NCBI RefSeq assembly: GCF_013304825.1
Contig: NZ_JAAWUO010000013.1
Span: 1 to 64,000 of the forward strand
Direction: 5' to 3'
From: Blautia schinkii
GTDB taxonomy: Bacteria > Bacillota > Clostridia > Lachnospirales > Lachnospiraceae
DNA: 64,000 bases
The notes under the pieces are model-generated. The model worked only from the letters and a program-made list of their open reading frames with translations. It did not search any database and was not told the origin of the DNA. The position numbers were made by a program, and so were the translations under genes. Positions within the stretch are counted from its first letter, which is position 1; every line of letters starts with the position of its first letter. Shown here piece by piece: positions 9,795 to 17,881 of the stretch.

Positions 9795-10508
9795 TCAGCA
9801 AAATATCAATGCTGCATCTTTCTCGAAATCATCCACATATGCCCCTTCATCTATTGACGTTTTTGCTGAACAATAATAAGCTTTTACTCTTCCACCTTCT
9901 TTTTTCCAACGGCGCAGACCCTGCTTTGTAATTTCATATTCTTTTGTGAGATTGTATATTGTTCCTCGTCTGTCTCCTAACTCGATTCCATAGCTCACCG
10001 GTATATACATATCTCTCTTTATTTCCACTTCATCTTCCTGATGGATATTCACAATATCCACCCGTTCAATATCCAGCAGATCTTCATAACGTCCCAACGA
10101 TAAATATCTTGGTGGATATTTCAGAGAATTATATACCTTCTCAAAATCTTCCTCTTCCGGAATTACATGTATCACCATATCGTTGTCACAAACCAATTCA
10201 ACATTGGCAATACCTCTGAAAATTCCATATTTTTCTCCATCTTCAACACAGATCTGATGCCGCCCTTCTTCATACTTCGTACCCGCCGAAAATGAATATC
10301 TCGTGTAAAGTTCTGATACTGTCCCGCTGTTTGTTCCCTGTATACAGAGCTTCATTCGATGAAACTCTGTATAACCACAAGCCGCATGAATCATTCCAAG
10401 AACTGTAGAATATGGCGGAAGAGGAAATGTTTCTTTAATAATAAAGCTACTAGGTTTTCTATAATTTACCAGGTTCTGAAAACATTTAATCCTGATTGCC
10501 CTCTCCAT
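9795..10508 (-). CDS. cas5: CRISPR-associated protein Cas5 (Tneap/Cas5t type)
   Basis: A 237-residue RAMP protein. The N-terminus has the Cas5 pattern FQNLVNYRKPSSFIIKETFPLPPYSTVLGMIHAACG. That is the loop and first helix which cap the crRNA 5' handle in Cascade. The C-terminal half is divergent. It overlaps the end of cas7 by 23 bp, so the two are translationally coupled. The Cst1-type Cas8 in the operon places it in the Tneap group. The length is normal. Confidence 0.9.
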   Translation of the reverse strand: MERAIRIKCFQNLVNYRKPSSFIIKETFPLPPYSTVLGMIHAACGYTEFHRMKLCIQGTNSGTVSELYTRYSFSAGTKYEEGRHQICVEDGEKYGIFRGIANVELVCDNDMVIHVIPEEEDFEKVYNSLKYPPRYLSLGRYEDLLDIERVDIVNIHQEDEVEIKRDMYIPVSYGIELGDRRGTIYNLTKEYEITKQGLRRWKKEGGRVKAYYCSAKTSIDEGAYVDDFEKDAALIFC

Positions 10509-11373
10509 AATACTGTTCCACTTCCTCTTTCAGATGATTAAATACTGCGCCTACAGATTCTGCTTTTAATACCTCTTTTAATTTGTCTTCATTATCAAAA
10601 ATACCTGCTGTAATTCCTGCATACGTGTAATTTCTGATATTATCATCCTCAAGTAATTCCTGTAATGTATTTACATTAATCTTATTTGAATCCACTTTTA
10701 CTCTGTTCTCAAAAAATGGATTTTTTCTGCTGTATCTGCCTCCGATTATAAATAATGGGCTGAGATTTTCTCTTCTTCCTTTAATATCTCTGTACAAATA
10801 ATGAACAGAATCCAGGAGAACTTTCACTCTTTCTGCTTTATCCTCTCTTGCAATATTGATCTCGCCGTCTACACCAACTCTGTCCAGATCTATTGACATA
10901 GTATAAGAATAATAAGAACGATGAATCTCACTCTGCGCAATTCCGTTCTGCAGATTTCCTCTCACAGCAAGTCCCATGTTAGTCAAAAACTCAAGATTTC
11001 CCTGAAATGGCTCCAGTGCAATCGCATTGCTAAGTCTGGCAACTGCACTTCTTGTAGAAGCTCCACCATTCTGATCTTCTCCTTTAGAAGTTGTTTTCAT
11101 ATATCCAAATAGATCAATCTCCGGATAATCTTCGATCGTTGCAGAAGGAGCAAACTGTACTACTCCACTTTTTCCATCCACAGGCGTTGTATCCCAGTTT
11201 GCCTGCTGCACCATGTTATATCTCAGTGCCTGTCTGGAAATATAAGAATACTCTTCGTAATTTCCTCTAGTCATCTTTTTCAGTGATGAAATATTTCCAA
11301 TTCCTTCTCCATAGTTTGCACTTTCCGCCAGAAAAATTACTGTAAATGTTAAACCTTCTCTTTTCATAGTCAT
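10486..11373 (-). CDS. cas7: CRISPR-associated protein Cas7 (Cst2/DevR family)
   Basis: A 295-residue Cas7 backbone subunit of the DevR/Cst2 family, which polymerises along the crRNA spacer. Its start TFTVIFLAESANYGEGIGNISSLKK is typical: a first beta strand, then a Gly-rich stretch. QALRYNM in the first third is also typical. It overlaps the cas8 stop by four bases (ATGA-type overlap). An in-frame ATG six bases downstream (MKREG) is better spaced from AGGAGG and may be the real start. Confidence 0.9.
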   Translation of the reverse strand: MTMKREGLTFTVIFLAESANYGEGIGNISSLKKMTRGNYEEYSYISRQALRYNMVQQANWDTTPVDGKSGVVQFAPSATIEDYPEIDLFGYMKTTSKGEDQNGGASTRSAVARLSNAIALEPFQGNLEFLTNMGLAVRGNLQNGIAQSEIHRSYYSYTMSIDLDRVGVDGEINIAREDKAERVKVLLDSVHYLYRDIKGRRENLSPLFIIGGRYSRKNPFFENRVKVDSNKINVNTLQELLEDDNIRNYTYAGITAGIFDNEDKLKEVLKAESVGAVFNHLKEEVEQYYGEGNQD

Positions 11374-13082
11374 GCTTCCTCCTTCTTAGGCTCGTAAGAT
11401 CCTACTAATCCCATTACAAACGCATATCCATATTCCGTAAATTTCTGCTTATCATTTAACATCTGAACAAATCCCGTTGGTATCAAAAGTTCATGTCCAT
11501 CCTCATTTCTCTTAGAACCATACGCACTGTACAAACGCATTACAACATCCATAAATTTATTTACATTTCTCACGGCTAACGCATTCAACAACTGATATTC
11601 AATACCTCTCAGGCCTTCACTGGAAGTCATTCCCTTTGCAGTCATAATCGCTTTTCTCAAATCCGCTCCACTTTTTTTCATAGCTCCACAAGTCATAGAA
11701 AGCTCCCTTCCTTTCTCATTTCTTTCTTTACGCTCTAAATACGTCAACACAATCTCCGTCCATAACTGTACTTCATATACCCAGAATATATAAAAATTCT
11801 TTGATTCTTCTTTTATATTTTCTTTAAGAAGCTGATTTAACAACTGATACTGGTCTCGATGCTGCAAAAGATTCATAACTACAGTTTCATGTACATTTAC
11901 AAAGTTATCTTTGATTTTAGTAAATGGAGATTTTGCCAGCGATGTCAGAGCATCAGATACCCTTGATTCGCAAATAATTTCCAGCATTTTTTTGTGGATA
12001 ATACTTAATCTATACCTATCATCCGCACTCACTCCACGTAAGATAACCTGTACATTAGATAATTCCTGCTGTTTTTCTCTTAGTAAAATATTGATCGTCT
12101 CCGCAAACCACTGAGAATATTTCTTGTTCTCAGTTTTTTCTCCTTCCTGATCAATTCTTCCAATTTTAGAATTCGCATCTAACAAAGCGCCAATGCTGTT
12201 ATTTATATTTACAAAAACAAATTTATTGACATATAACCGGAATCCCAACGGACTGAGCGCATATATAAAAGCACAACCAGGACAAAGAAACGCGTCCACT
12301 TTACAGTCCCAGAATGCAGAACGTTTTCTTGTAAAATCGTCTCCAACTTCATTCATGAATGCTATCGAGACCTTTTCTTTCGGCCCTATTGGATCCCCAC
12401 AATCAATACAGAGATCTTTTGCCTTCTTATGATCTGCACTCAGATACTTTCGAAATGGTTCTGAAAAATCTTTTTCAAACACCTCTCGCATATCTTTTTT
12501 TGCATTCGGACGCAAGAGAAAACATTTTCCATTCCAGAACCGATTTATATAGGTATATATAATACTCTTCATTGCAAAAGTTTCACTGCATTCTGGCTGA
12601 TTTATAAACTCCAGAAGCTCTTTTAACCTGTTTTTCAGTTCTTCTGATGACAATTTATCACTGAGTTTATTCTTCTTTAATTTCTCATAGATTTCCGAAT
12701 TTTTAATTTTCTTTTTAATATTTGCAAAACCTGCCTGATAGCTATTTGACTGCAGCTTTTCATTGATAAATTTCAGATCATCTTTTTCCTGTTTTCCTGG
12801 ATCCCAGTTTCCATTTTCTATTTTTTCAATACATGTTTGAATTTTATCCTTAATTCCCTGATACGTACTAAATGGGCCAAAATACCTGATAAAGGCTTTA
12901 AAATACATATTCGTCCAGTCTGCATTTTTCGCAAAATCCATGCTGACCCATAATGCCTGGTCATCATCGGAATGGCCAAAATCAACACCTTCCTCTGCCC
13001 CTGCAGTTTCAAGCATGTAGTGAAATCCTACAATCCCAGCATTCTTCAGGAAATCACCAAGAGTGATCACATATTTTTCCAT
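11370..13082 (-). CDS. cas8: Type I-B Cascade large subunit Cas8 (Cst1/Cas8a1-like, CXXC...CXXC)
   Basis: About 570 residues. The start at MEKYVITLGDF follows a run of G (AGGGGGGG); a longer reading would run into cas6. The family mark is a pair of zinc-ribbon knuckles, CIDCG near residue 225 and CPGC near residue 265, the pattern of the CXXC_CXXC (Cst1) large subunits that recognise the PAM and recruit Cas3. No separate small subunit gene exists, so the small-subunit function is probably supplied from within cas8, as known for I-B. It follows cas6 by 14 bases and overlaps cas7 by 4. Confidence 0.85.
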   Translation of the reverse strand: MEKYVITLGDFLKNAGIVGFHYMLETAGAEEGVDFGHSDDDQALWVSMDFAKNADWTNMYFKAFIRYFGPFSTYQGIKDKIQTCIEKIENGNWDPGKQEKDDLKFINEKLQSNSYQAGFANIKKKIKNSEIYEKLKKNKLSDKLSSEELKNRLKELLEFINQPECSETFAMKSIIYTYINRFWNGKCFLLRPNAKKDMREVFEKDFSEPFRKYLSADHKKAKDLCIDCGDPIGPKEKVSIAFMNEVGDDFTRKRSAFWDCKVDAFLCPGCAFIYALSPLGFRLYVNKFVFVNINNSIGALLDANSKIGRIDQEGEKTENKKYSQWFAETINILLREKQQELSNVQVILRGVSADDRYRLSIIHKKMLEIICESRVSDALTSLAKSPFTKIKDNFVNVHETVVMNLLQHRDQYQLLNQLLKENIKEESKNFYIFWVYEVQLWTEIVLTYLERKERNEKGRELSMTCGAMKKSGADLRKAIMTAKGMTSSEGLRGIEYQLLNALAVRNVNKFMDVVMRLYSAYGSKRNEDGHELLIPTGFVQMLNDKQKFTEYGYAFVMGLVGSYEPKKEEA

Positions 13083-13096
13083 ACTAGTAACCCCCC

Positions 13097-13819
13097 CTAA
13101 TATATGACTTCCCACATGCCTTTACCTAATGATCTACGTGTTCCCAACCCAGCAGCGCGCAATAAATTCAACAATTCCAGATTTCCTGTTATCTTATATA
13201 CCCCGATACTTCCATCTACAAGTCGCCCCCAGGTCCTTGTTACCACTTTTTTCCCTTTCAATGGCGTTATGGAAAAATCACTGATATCCATTTCCAGATT
13301 CAATTTTTCAAGAAAAATTCTCAAATTTTCCTTCACCATTTCTCCAAATTCCGGATCTTCACATGTGTAATATTTATCACTATTATCCGTAGAATTATGT
13401 TTACGGACAATAAGTGCGCTTCTCATTTTTATAATGAGTTCTGTATCCTGAATTTCTGAGATGTTTCGTATCTTTATTGATATCAGTCGCATGGAATTCT
13501 TATTCATAGGGTAAGGTTTGCCTTTCATAAGTACAAACGCATTATAAAATTCAATCAGTTCGCCTATGTCTGCATCTGAAAATGTCATAGTAAATCTGTT
13601 CTGATTAAGTAATATTTTTTCCTGTGTAAATCTCGCCCCAGGTAAGTATGTCGCCCAGACATAAGTTTTTAATATGGACGAATTTTTATTATAGAGTTTT
13701 TCAAAAAGTGCCGGAGAATAATTCTCCACAGCAGCTTTTAGAAAACTCACCAAAACCATGTCCAATTCTGCTGGAATCTCAGTTGTTTCCAACTGAAATT
13801 CCAATCTTAGTTCATTCAT
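13097..13819 (-). CDS. cas6: CRISPR RNA endoribonuclease Cas6
   Basis: A 240-residue RAMP nuclease that cuts the pre-crRNA in each repeat, leaving an 8-base 5' handle. From the repeat seen here that handle would be AUGUAAAG, by analogy with known I-B cleavage. The C-terminus carries the glycine-rich loop GLGTRRSLGKGMWEV characteristic of Cas6. It is the first gene of the cas operon, about 45 bases downstream of a good promoter. The sequence is full length. Confidence 0.92.
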   Translation of the reverse strand: MNELRLEFQLETTEIPAELDMVLVSFLKAAVENYSPALFEKLYNKNSSILKTYVWATYLPGARFTQEKILLNQNRFTMTFSDADIGELIEFYNAFVLMKGKPYPMNKNSMRLISIKIRNISEIQDTELIIKMRSALIVRKHNSTDNSDKYYTCEDPEFGEMVKENLRIFLEKLNLEMDISDFSITPLKGKKVVTRTWGRLVDGSIGVYKITGNLELLNLLRAAGLGTRRSLGKGMWEVIY

Positions 13820-13870
13820 CTTGTTCCTCCTTTCTGGAAGTTGTTAATTAATTGGTATTTTCTTTCTTCT

Positions 13871-13899
13871 AAAATAGCATAGGTCTCTTATAAAGTCAA
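13871..13899 (-). promoter_or_regulatory. Promoter of the cas operon
   Basis: Minus-strand TTGACT (complement of 13894-13899), a 17-base spacer, then TATTTT (complement of 13871-13876). This predicts a start near 13864 and a 5' leader of about 45 bases with an AGGAGGA-like site before the cas6 ATG. A 10-bp inverted repeat, AATGGATTGT/ACAATCCATT (13921-13930 and 14017-14026), lies upstream and could be a regulator site. Confidence 0.65.
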
Positions 13900-14101
13900 T
13901 GCAAAAATGATTAATATTCTAATGGATTGTTTTTTTATTGTTAATAATAAATATTTATCTGCATTAAAAAATTCGCCTTTAATTTTATGTATGTATCATT
14001 TATAATACTCAAAGATACAATCCATTTTGGAATGTGAATTTAGATTATTAATCATTAATCCATGATTCTAATTTCTATAATAGTCCCATATTGGAACCCA
14101 C

Positions 14102-14226
14102 AACAAGAAACTCCCCGTGGTGGTAAACTTCCGTGTCACCCACGCGCCGATGGTACTGACAAGAGCTTTCTTTTCAGCTCTGAGAGATGCAGGAGAATGG
14201 CACGCCTGCCGGGTGAGTTTCTTGTT
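14102..14226 (+). ncRNA. 5S rRNA-like RNA, probably a rearranged 5S or 5S pseudogene
   Basis: A 125-nt stretch closed by a perfect 12-bp terminal helix, AACAAGAAACTC/GAGTTTCTTGTT. Its 3' half resembles 5S rRNA: GCGCCGATGGTACTGAC, a stem, GGAGAATGGCACGCC, then TGCCGGG. The 5' half is too short, and in place of the usual ACACGGAAGTT it has the reverse complement, AACTTCCGTGT. A TATAAT stands at 14076-14081. No isolated 5S like this would be expected by a cas operon, and no 16S or 23S is near. It is either a decayed and inverted 5S copy or a different structured RNA. The 13820-14306 interval holds no credible gene otherwise. Confidence 0.45.
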
Positions 14227-14306
14227 AACTTGAAAAGGAGCCGCTGTAAACAGATGATTTTCTATCTGCCATACAGTGACTTCTTCTTCATTTCATAATA
14301 TAACTG

Positions 14307-15515
14307 CTATATCAAATTCAACACCTTCACCGCATTACTCTCCGTCACAGCCACAACCTCCTCGCAGCTGACTCCCTTAATCTCTGCGACAGTCTTCACA
14401 ACCTCCGGCAAATACAGAGAACTATTTCTCTTTCCACGGTTCGGCACAGGTGCCATATACGGACAGTCAGTTTCAAGCAGGATTTGATTCAATGGTGCGT
14501 ACTCTACCACTTCTTTCAGCTTCCGTGAATTTTTAAATGTCACCACTCCGCCAATTCCCAAATAAAGTCCCATATTCAGATACTCCCTTGCAATTTCCTT
14601 GCTATAAGAAAAACAATGGATAACTCCGCCATACATTCCATTCTTCATATATTCTCTCACAATATTCAGCGTATCCTCGGCAGCATCACGGCTGTGAATC
14701 ATAAACGGGAGTTTTTTCTCACGGGCAATATCCATCTGCTGGCGGAAGACTTTTTGCTGAAGAAGGTGCGCTTCTTTCTCCTTATGCCAGTAATAATCCA
14801 GGCCGATCTCACCTACGGCTACTGTCTTTTCCTTATCACAATATCTGCGGATCTCATCCAAAACTGCCGCATCCACTTTATCTGCATCATCCGGATGTAC
14901 ACCTACTGCACCATAAATAAACGGATACTTCTCCACCAGATCATAAACCCGGTCAAAGTGTTCCACAGAAGCACACACATCCACAATATGCCCGATTCGA
15001 TTCTCCTGCATACTATCCAGCATGGCATAACGGTCCTCGTCAAAAGCCTCATCATCATAATGTGCATGGGTATCAAAAATCATGGCTTTATCCACAGTCA
15101 TCTCGTCACCGACAGAAACTTTTCCACCTTTCAGCACTCTTGTAAACACACCTTCACGGGGCATAATGCACTCTCCCATCTTCTGGAAAATAGCACAGCC
15201 ATTGTGACACTCCTTTCCAATCTGAGTCAGCTCCAGTACAACCTCACCACAGCGGAATCTCGTTCCAACCGGAAGCTTCGCGAAATCAATCCCCTCCACG
15301 ACCAGATTTTCACCAAAAGCACCATCCTCAACTACCGCGCCCCTGGCGCGAAAATCCTCTATCTTTTCATTTGAAAGAAGACTCACCTGCCTGTGCCACT
15401 TCCCGGCATGAGCATCCCCCTCAAGCCCCCAGTCCTCCACAAAAACCGCAGACCCGACATTCCTCTTCTCCGTCCCCTTCTTCTCACTGATACAAACCGC
15501 AAGTACTTTTCCCAT
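14307..15515 (-). CDS. MOSC-TatD fusion protein (Moco sulfurase C-terminal domain + TatD metal-dependent hydrolase)
   Basis: A 402-residue protein with two domains. Residues 1-142 are a MOSC domain with GKECHNGCAIFQ and CIMPREGVFTRVL, including the conserved Cys thought to handle sulfur or a Moco ligand. From about 145 the protein is a complete TatD-type 3'-5' DNase/hydrolase: FDTHAHYDDEAF (first metal His pair), VGEIGLDYYW, MIHSRDA, GVIHCFSYS and LLETDCPYMAP. MOSC proteins sit with Moco genes, and TatD commonly follows metG; both contexts apply here. The two halves share one frame with no stop between. Whether they work together or only share a transcript is unknown. Confidence 0.85.
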   Translation of the reverse strand: MGKVLAVCISEKKGTEKRNVGSAVFVEDWGLEGDAHAGKWHRQVSLLSNEKIEDFRARGAVVEDGAFGENLVVEGIDFAKLPVGTRFRCGEVVLELTQIGKECHNGCAIFQKMGECIMPREGVFTRVLKGGKVSVGDEMTVDKAMIFDTHAHYDDEAFDEDRYAMLDSMQENRIGHIVDVCASVEHFDRVYDLVEKYPFIYGAVGVHPDDADKVDAAVLDEIRRYCDKEKTVAVGEIGLDYYWHKEKEAHLLQQKVFRQQMDIAREKKLPFMIHSRDAAEDTLNIVREYMKNGMYGGVIHCFSYSKEIAREYLNMGLYLGIGGVVTFKNSRKLKEVVEYAPLNQILLETDCPYMAPVPNRGKRNSSLYLPEVVKTVAEIKGVSCEEVVAVTESNAVKVLNLI

Positions 15516-15700
15516 AACAAACTCCTATTAATTACACATCGCTACAAAATTTATTCCTATATATCACACCAGCAATATTAATTTCCAACTATCAACACAT
15601 TCCTCAGAATTCACTGAATTCAACAACCAGACTCACGCAGTCACAGTCGTCCCTTACCAACAACATGTCCGGTAGAACCTACACCACTCTCAACAACCAG

Positions 15701-15893
15701 CCCAACGGAGGCAGGGCCAGTACGGTGACGTTAGCGGAGCCGCCGTCGAGAGGCGAGTATAGCTGCTGCCACCGAGTGCTCTGTCTGAACGGAGCGCTAT
15801 GCGCGTAGTAAGTTAGCACGAATGGCAGCAAACCAGCGACGCAGCCGAACAGGCCGCGCAGCGTGTCACAGTCCTGGCCCTGCCTCCGTTGGG
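15701..15893. repeat. GC-rich intergenic element with 20-bp perfect terminal inverted repeats
   Basis: CCCAACGGAGGCAGGGCCAG (15701-15720) is matched by its exact reverse complement at 15874-15893, enclosing 153 bp that is far more GC-rich than its surroundings. No coding frame fits. It lies between moaB and the MOSC-TatD gene. It could be a MITE-type element, a structured RNA, or an extragenic palindromic repeat. The remainder of the 15516-15918 interval shows nothing else. Confidence 0.6.
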
Positions 15894-15918
15894 CGTCCGT
15901 TCGTTAGTCTAGGTATAA

Positions 15919-16413
15919 TTACCGTCCGCATTCTCCAGTTTCGCCGGTCAAAATCTCAATTCCATGCCCCAGCGAATCCACAATAACCTCCAGGCACTCT
16001 CTAACCGCCTTAGGACTCCCCGGCAAATTAACAATCAACGTCCCCTTCCGGATCCCAGCTGTAGCTCTACTCAACATCGCCCTCTTTGTGATCGTCAGAC
16101 TAAATGCACGCATAGCCTCCGGAATCCCCGGCACACGCCGCTCGATCACATCCTCCGTAGCCTCCGGTGTTACATCCCTCTGGGAAAACCCGGTACCACC
16201 CGTAGTCAAAATCAGCTCAGCCAAACCCATATCCGCAATCTCCGCCATCCGTGCACTCAGCATCCCACGGTCATCCGGCAAAACCTCCACAGAAACAACC
16301 TCATACCCGGCCGCCTCCATGATTTCCTTCACAGCCGGCCCGCTGAGATCCTCACGTTCTCCTCTGAAACCCTTATCACTGGAAGTGATCACAGCAACTC
16401 TTTTCATCAACAC
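15919..16413 (-). CDS. moaB: Molybdopterin biosynthesis protein MoaB/Mog
   Basis: A 164-residue protein of the MoaB/MogA family, which adenylylates molybdopterin before metal insertion. It shows TTGGTGFSQRDVTPEAT, the nucleotide- and pterin-binding loop, and NLPGSPKAVRECLEVI near the C-terminus. The length is normal. It begins right at the end of moaA (stop codon adjacent), so it is the last gene of the metG-moaC-moaA-moaB transcript. Confidence 0.9.
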   Translation of the reverse strand: MLMKRVAVITSSDKGFRGEREDLSGPAVKEIMEAAGYEVVSVEVLPDDRGMLSARMAEIADMGLAELILTTGGTGFSQRDVTPEATEDVIERRVPGIPEAMRAFSLTITKRAMLSRATAGIRKGTLIVNLPGSPKAVRECLEVIVDSLGHGIEILTGETGECGR

Positions 16414-17403
16414 TCAACCTCCGATCTGAGCCATACAAAGCTTCTCCGTTTTATCTTCCTTCTGTTTCTCCAGGCTGCCTCCAAAAGCATGCCCATCCGG
16501 CTTTTCCGCCAACGCTTCCAGGATCACCGCCTTCAGCTCCTCATCCGAACCACCGCTGCGGATCATTGCCCGAAGATCCCTCCCGGCTGCATACTGCAGA
16601 CAGGTTTTCAAAAACCCCTGGGAAGTCAGCCTTATCCGGTTGCACTCCCCACAGAACTTATGGCTCACTGCACTGATAAACCCGATCTTTCCTGAAAAAC
16701 CGTCCACATCATAATAATGACACGGTCCATTCCCAAGGGGCTCCCCGACATACGGCGAAAACCGTGGTAGCTTTTCCCCAAGGATCCCAAACAGCTCCTC
16801 CTCCGACACCCCATGAAATTCTTTTCCCATCCCAATGGGCATCATCTCAATAAACCGCACATGCACCCTGTGATTCCTGGCAAGAAGTGCCACCCGGCAA
16901 AGATCCTGCTCCGGAATCCCAAGGGGCACGCAGTTGATCTTCAGAGAAATCTCCGGATACTTCAACGCCTCTGAGATCCCTTCAAGCGTCCGATTCAATT
17001 CATCACGCCGGGTAATTCTCCTGCTGCAGGCCTCATCCAGCGTATCCAAACTGATATTCAATCCGTCCAGCCCTGCCCGGGCAAAATCCTTCATCTGCTC
17101 CTTCAGAAGCACACCATTTGTAGTCAGAGTCACCTTCTCGATTCCCGTCATATTTTTCAGTTTTTCCACAAGCTGAGGCATTCCGGAACGAACCAGAGGC
17201 TCCCCTCCGGTAAGCTTGATCTTCCGGATACCCAGCTCTGCCATCACCCGGCAGATCCTCAAGATTTCCTCTTCCTGCAAAATAAGGGAGCGCGACACAT
17301 GCTGCACTCCCTCCTCCGGCATACAATAAATACACCGCAAATTACATCTATCAGTTACGGAAATCCTGAGATAATCAATATTTCTTCCGCACCTGTCTAT
17401 CAT
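16414..17403 (-). CDS. moaA: GTP 3',8-cyclase MoaA (radical SAM)
   Basis: A 329-residue radical SAM enzyme that turns GTP into the precursor of cyclic pyranopterin phosphate. The N-terminal Fe-S motif is CNLRCIYC, preceded by [17 protein letters not shown] follows, and the C-terminal cluster shows [18 protein letters not shown]. It overlaps the moaC end by four bases, suggesting coupled translation with its partner enzyme. The full length is present. Confidence 0.95.
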   Translation of the reverse strand: MIDRCGRNIDYLRISVTDRCNLRCIYCMPEEGVQHVSRSLILQEEEILRICRVMAELGIRKIKLTGGEPLVRSGMPQLVEKLKNMTGIEKVTLTTNGVLLKEQMKDFARAGLDGLNISLDTLDEACSRRITRRDELNRTLEGISEALKYPEISLKINCVPLGIPEQDLCRVALLARNHRVHVRFIEMMPIGMGKEFHGVSEEELFGILGEKLPRFSPYVGEPLGNGPCHYYDVDGFSGKIGFISAVSHKFCGECNRIRLTSQGFLKTCLQYAAGRDLRAMIRSGGSDEELKAVILEALAEKPDGHAFGGSLEKQKEDKTEKLCMAQIGG

Positions 17404-17879
17404 TTTTCCTCAAAGCAGAAATCTCCGCTTTTGCCTCCTGTTTTTTCTTCCAGATGGATATCAGACATAACCATGTGCTTGTCAATTGCCTTGCACATGT
17501 CATAAATAGTCAGAAGTGCCACCTGAACACCTGTCAGCGCCTCCATCTCCACGCCTGTTTTTCCCTCTGTTTTTACCGTGCAAAATACACGGATCATTCC
17601 CGCATACTCATCCGTTTCAAAATCCACAGAACACTTCTGGATGGGAAGTGGATGGCACATGGGGATCAGCTCAGAAGTACGCTTCACCCCCATGATACCT
17701 GCCACACGGGCCACACCAAGTACATCACCCTTTTTCACATTTCCGCTTTTTACCGCAGCCATGATCTCCGGGCTTACCTGAATGGAACCGGTAGCTGTCG
17801 CTGTACGGTGAGTGACCGGTTTATCGGACACATCCACCATAACAGCATTGCCGTTTTTATCAAAATGATTCAATCCCAT
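17400..17879 (-). CDS. moaC: Cyclic pyranopterin monophosphate synthase MoaC
   Basis: A 159-residue protein that performs the second step after MoaA. Signature segments are [22 protein letters not shown] at the start, [10 protein letters not shown] in the middle and [25 protein letters not shown] towards the end, which includes the active-site residues. It starts two bases after the metG stop, so it is expressed from the T-box-controlled metG transcript unless an internal promoter exists; none was recognised. Confidence 0.95.
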   Translation of the reverse strand: MGLNHFDKNGNAVMVDVSDKPVTHRTATATGSIQVSPEIMAAVKSGNVKKGDVLGVARVAGIMGVKRTSELIPMCHPLPIQKCSVDFETDEYAGMIRVFCTVKTEGKTGVEMEALTGVQVALLTIYDMCKAIDKHMVMSDIHLEEKTGGKSGDFCFEEK

Positions 17880-17881
17880 AC

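Noticed and set aside
14062-14298. 78-residue frame over the 5S-like region
   Set aside because: The stretch is explained by RNA-like pairing and no binding site precedes the frame.
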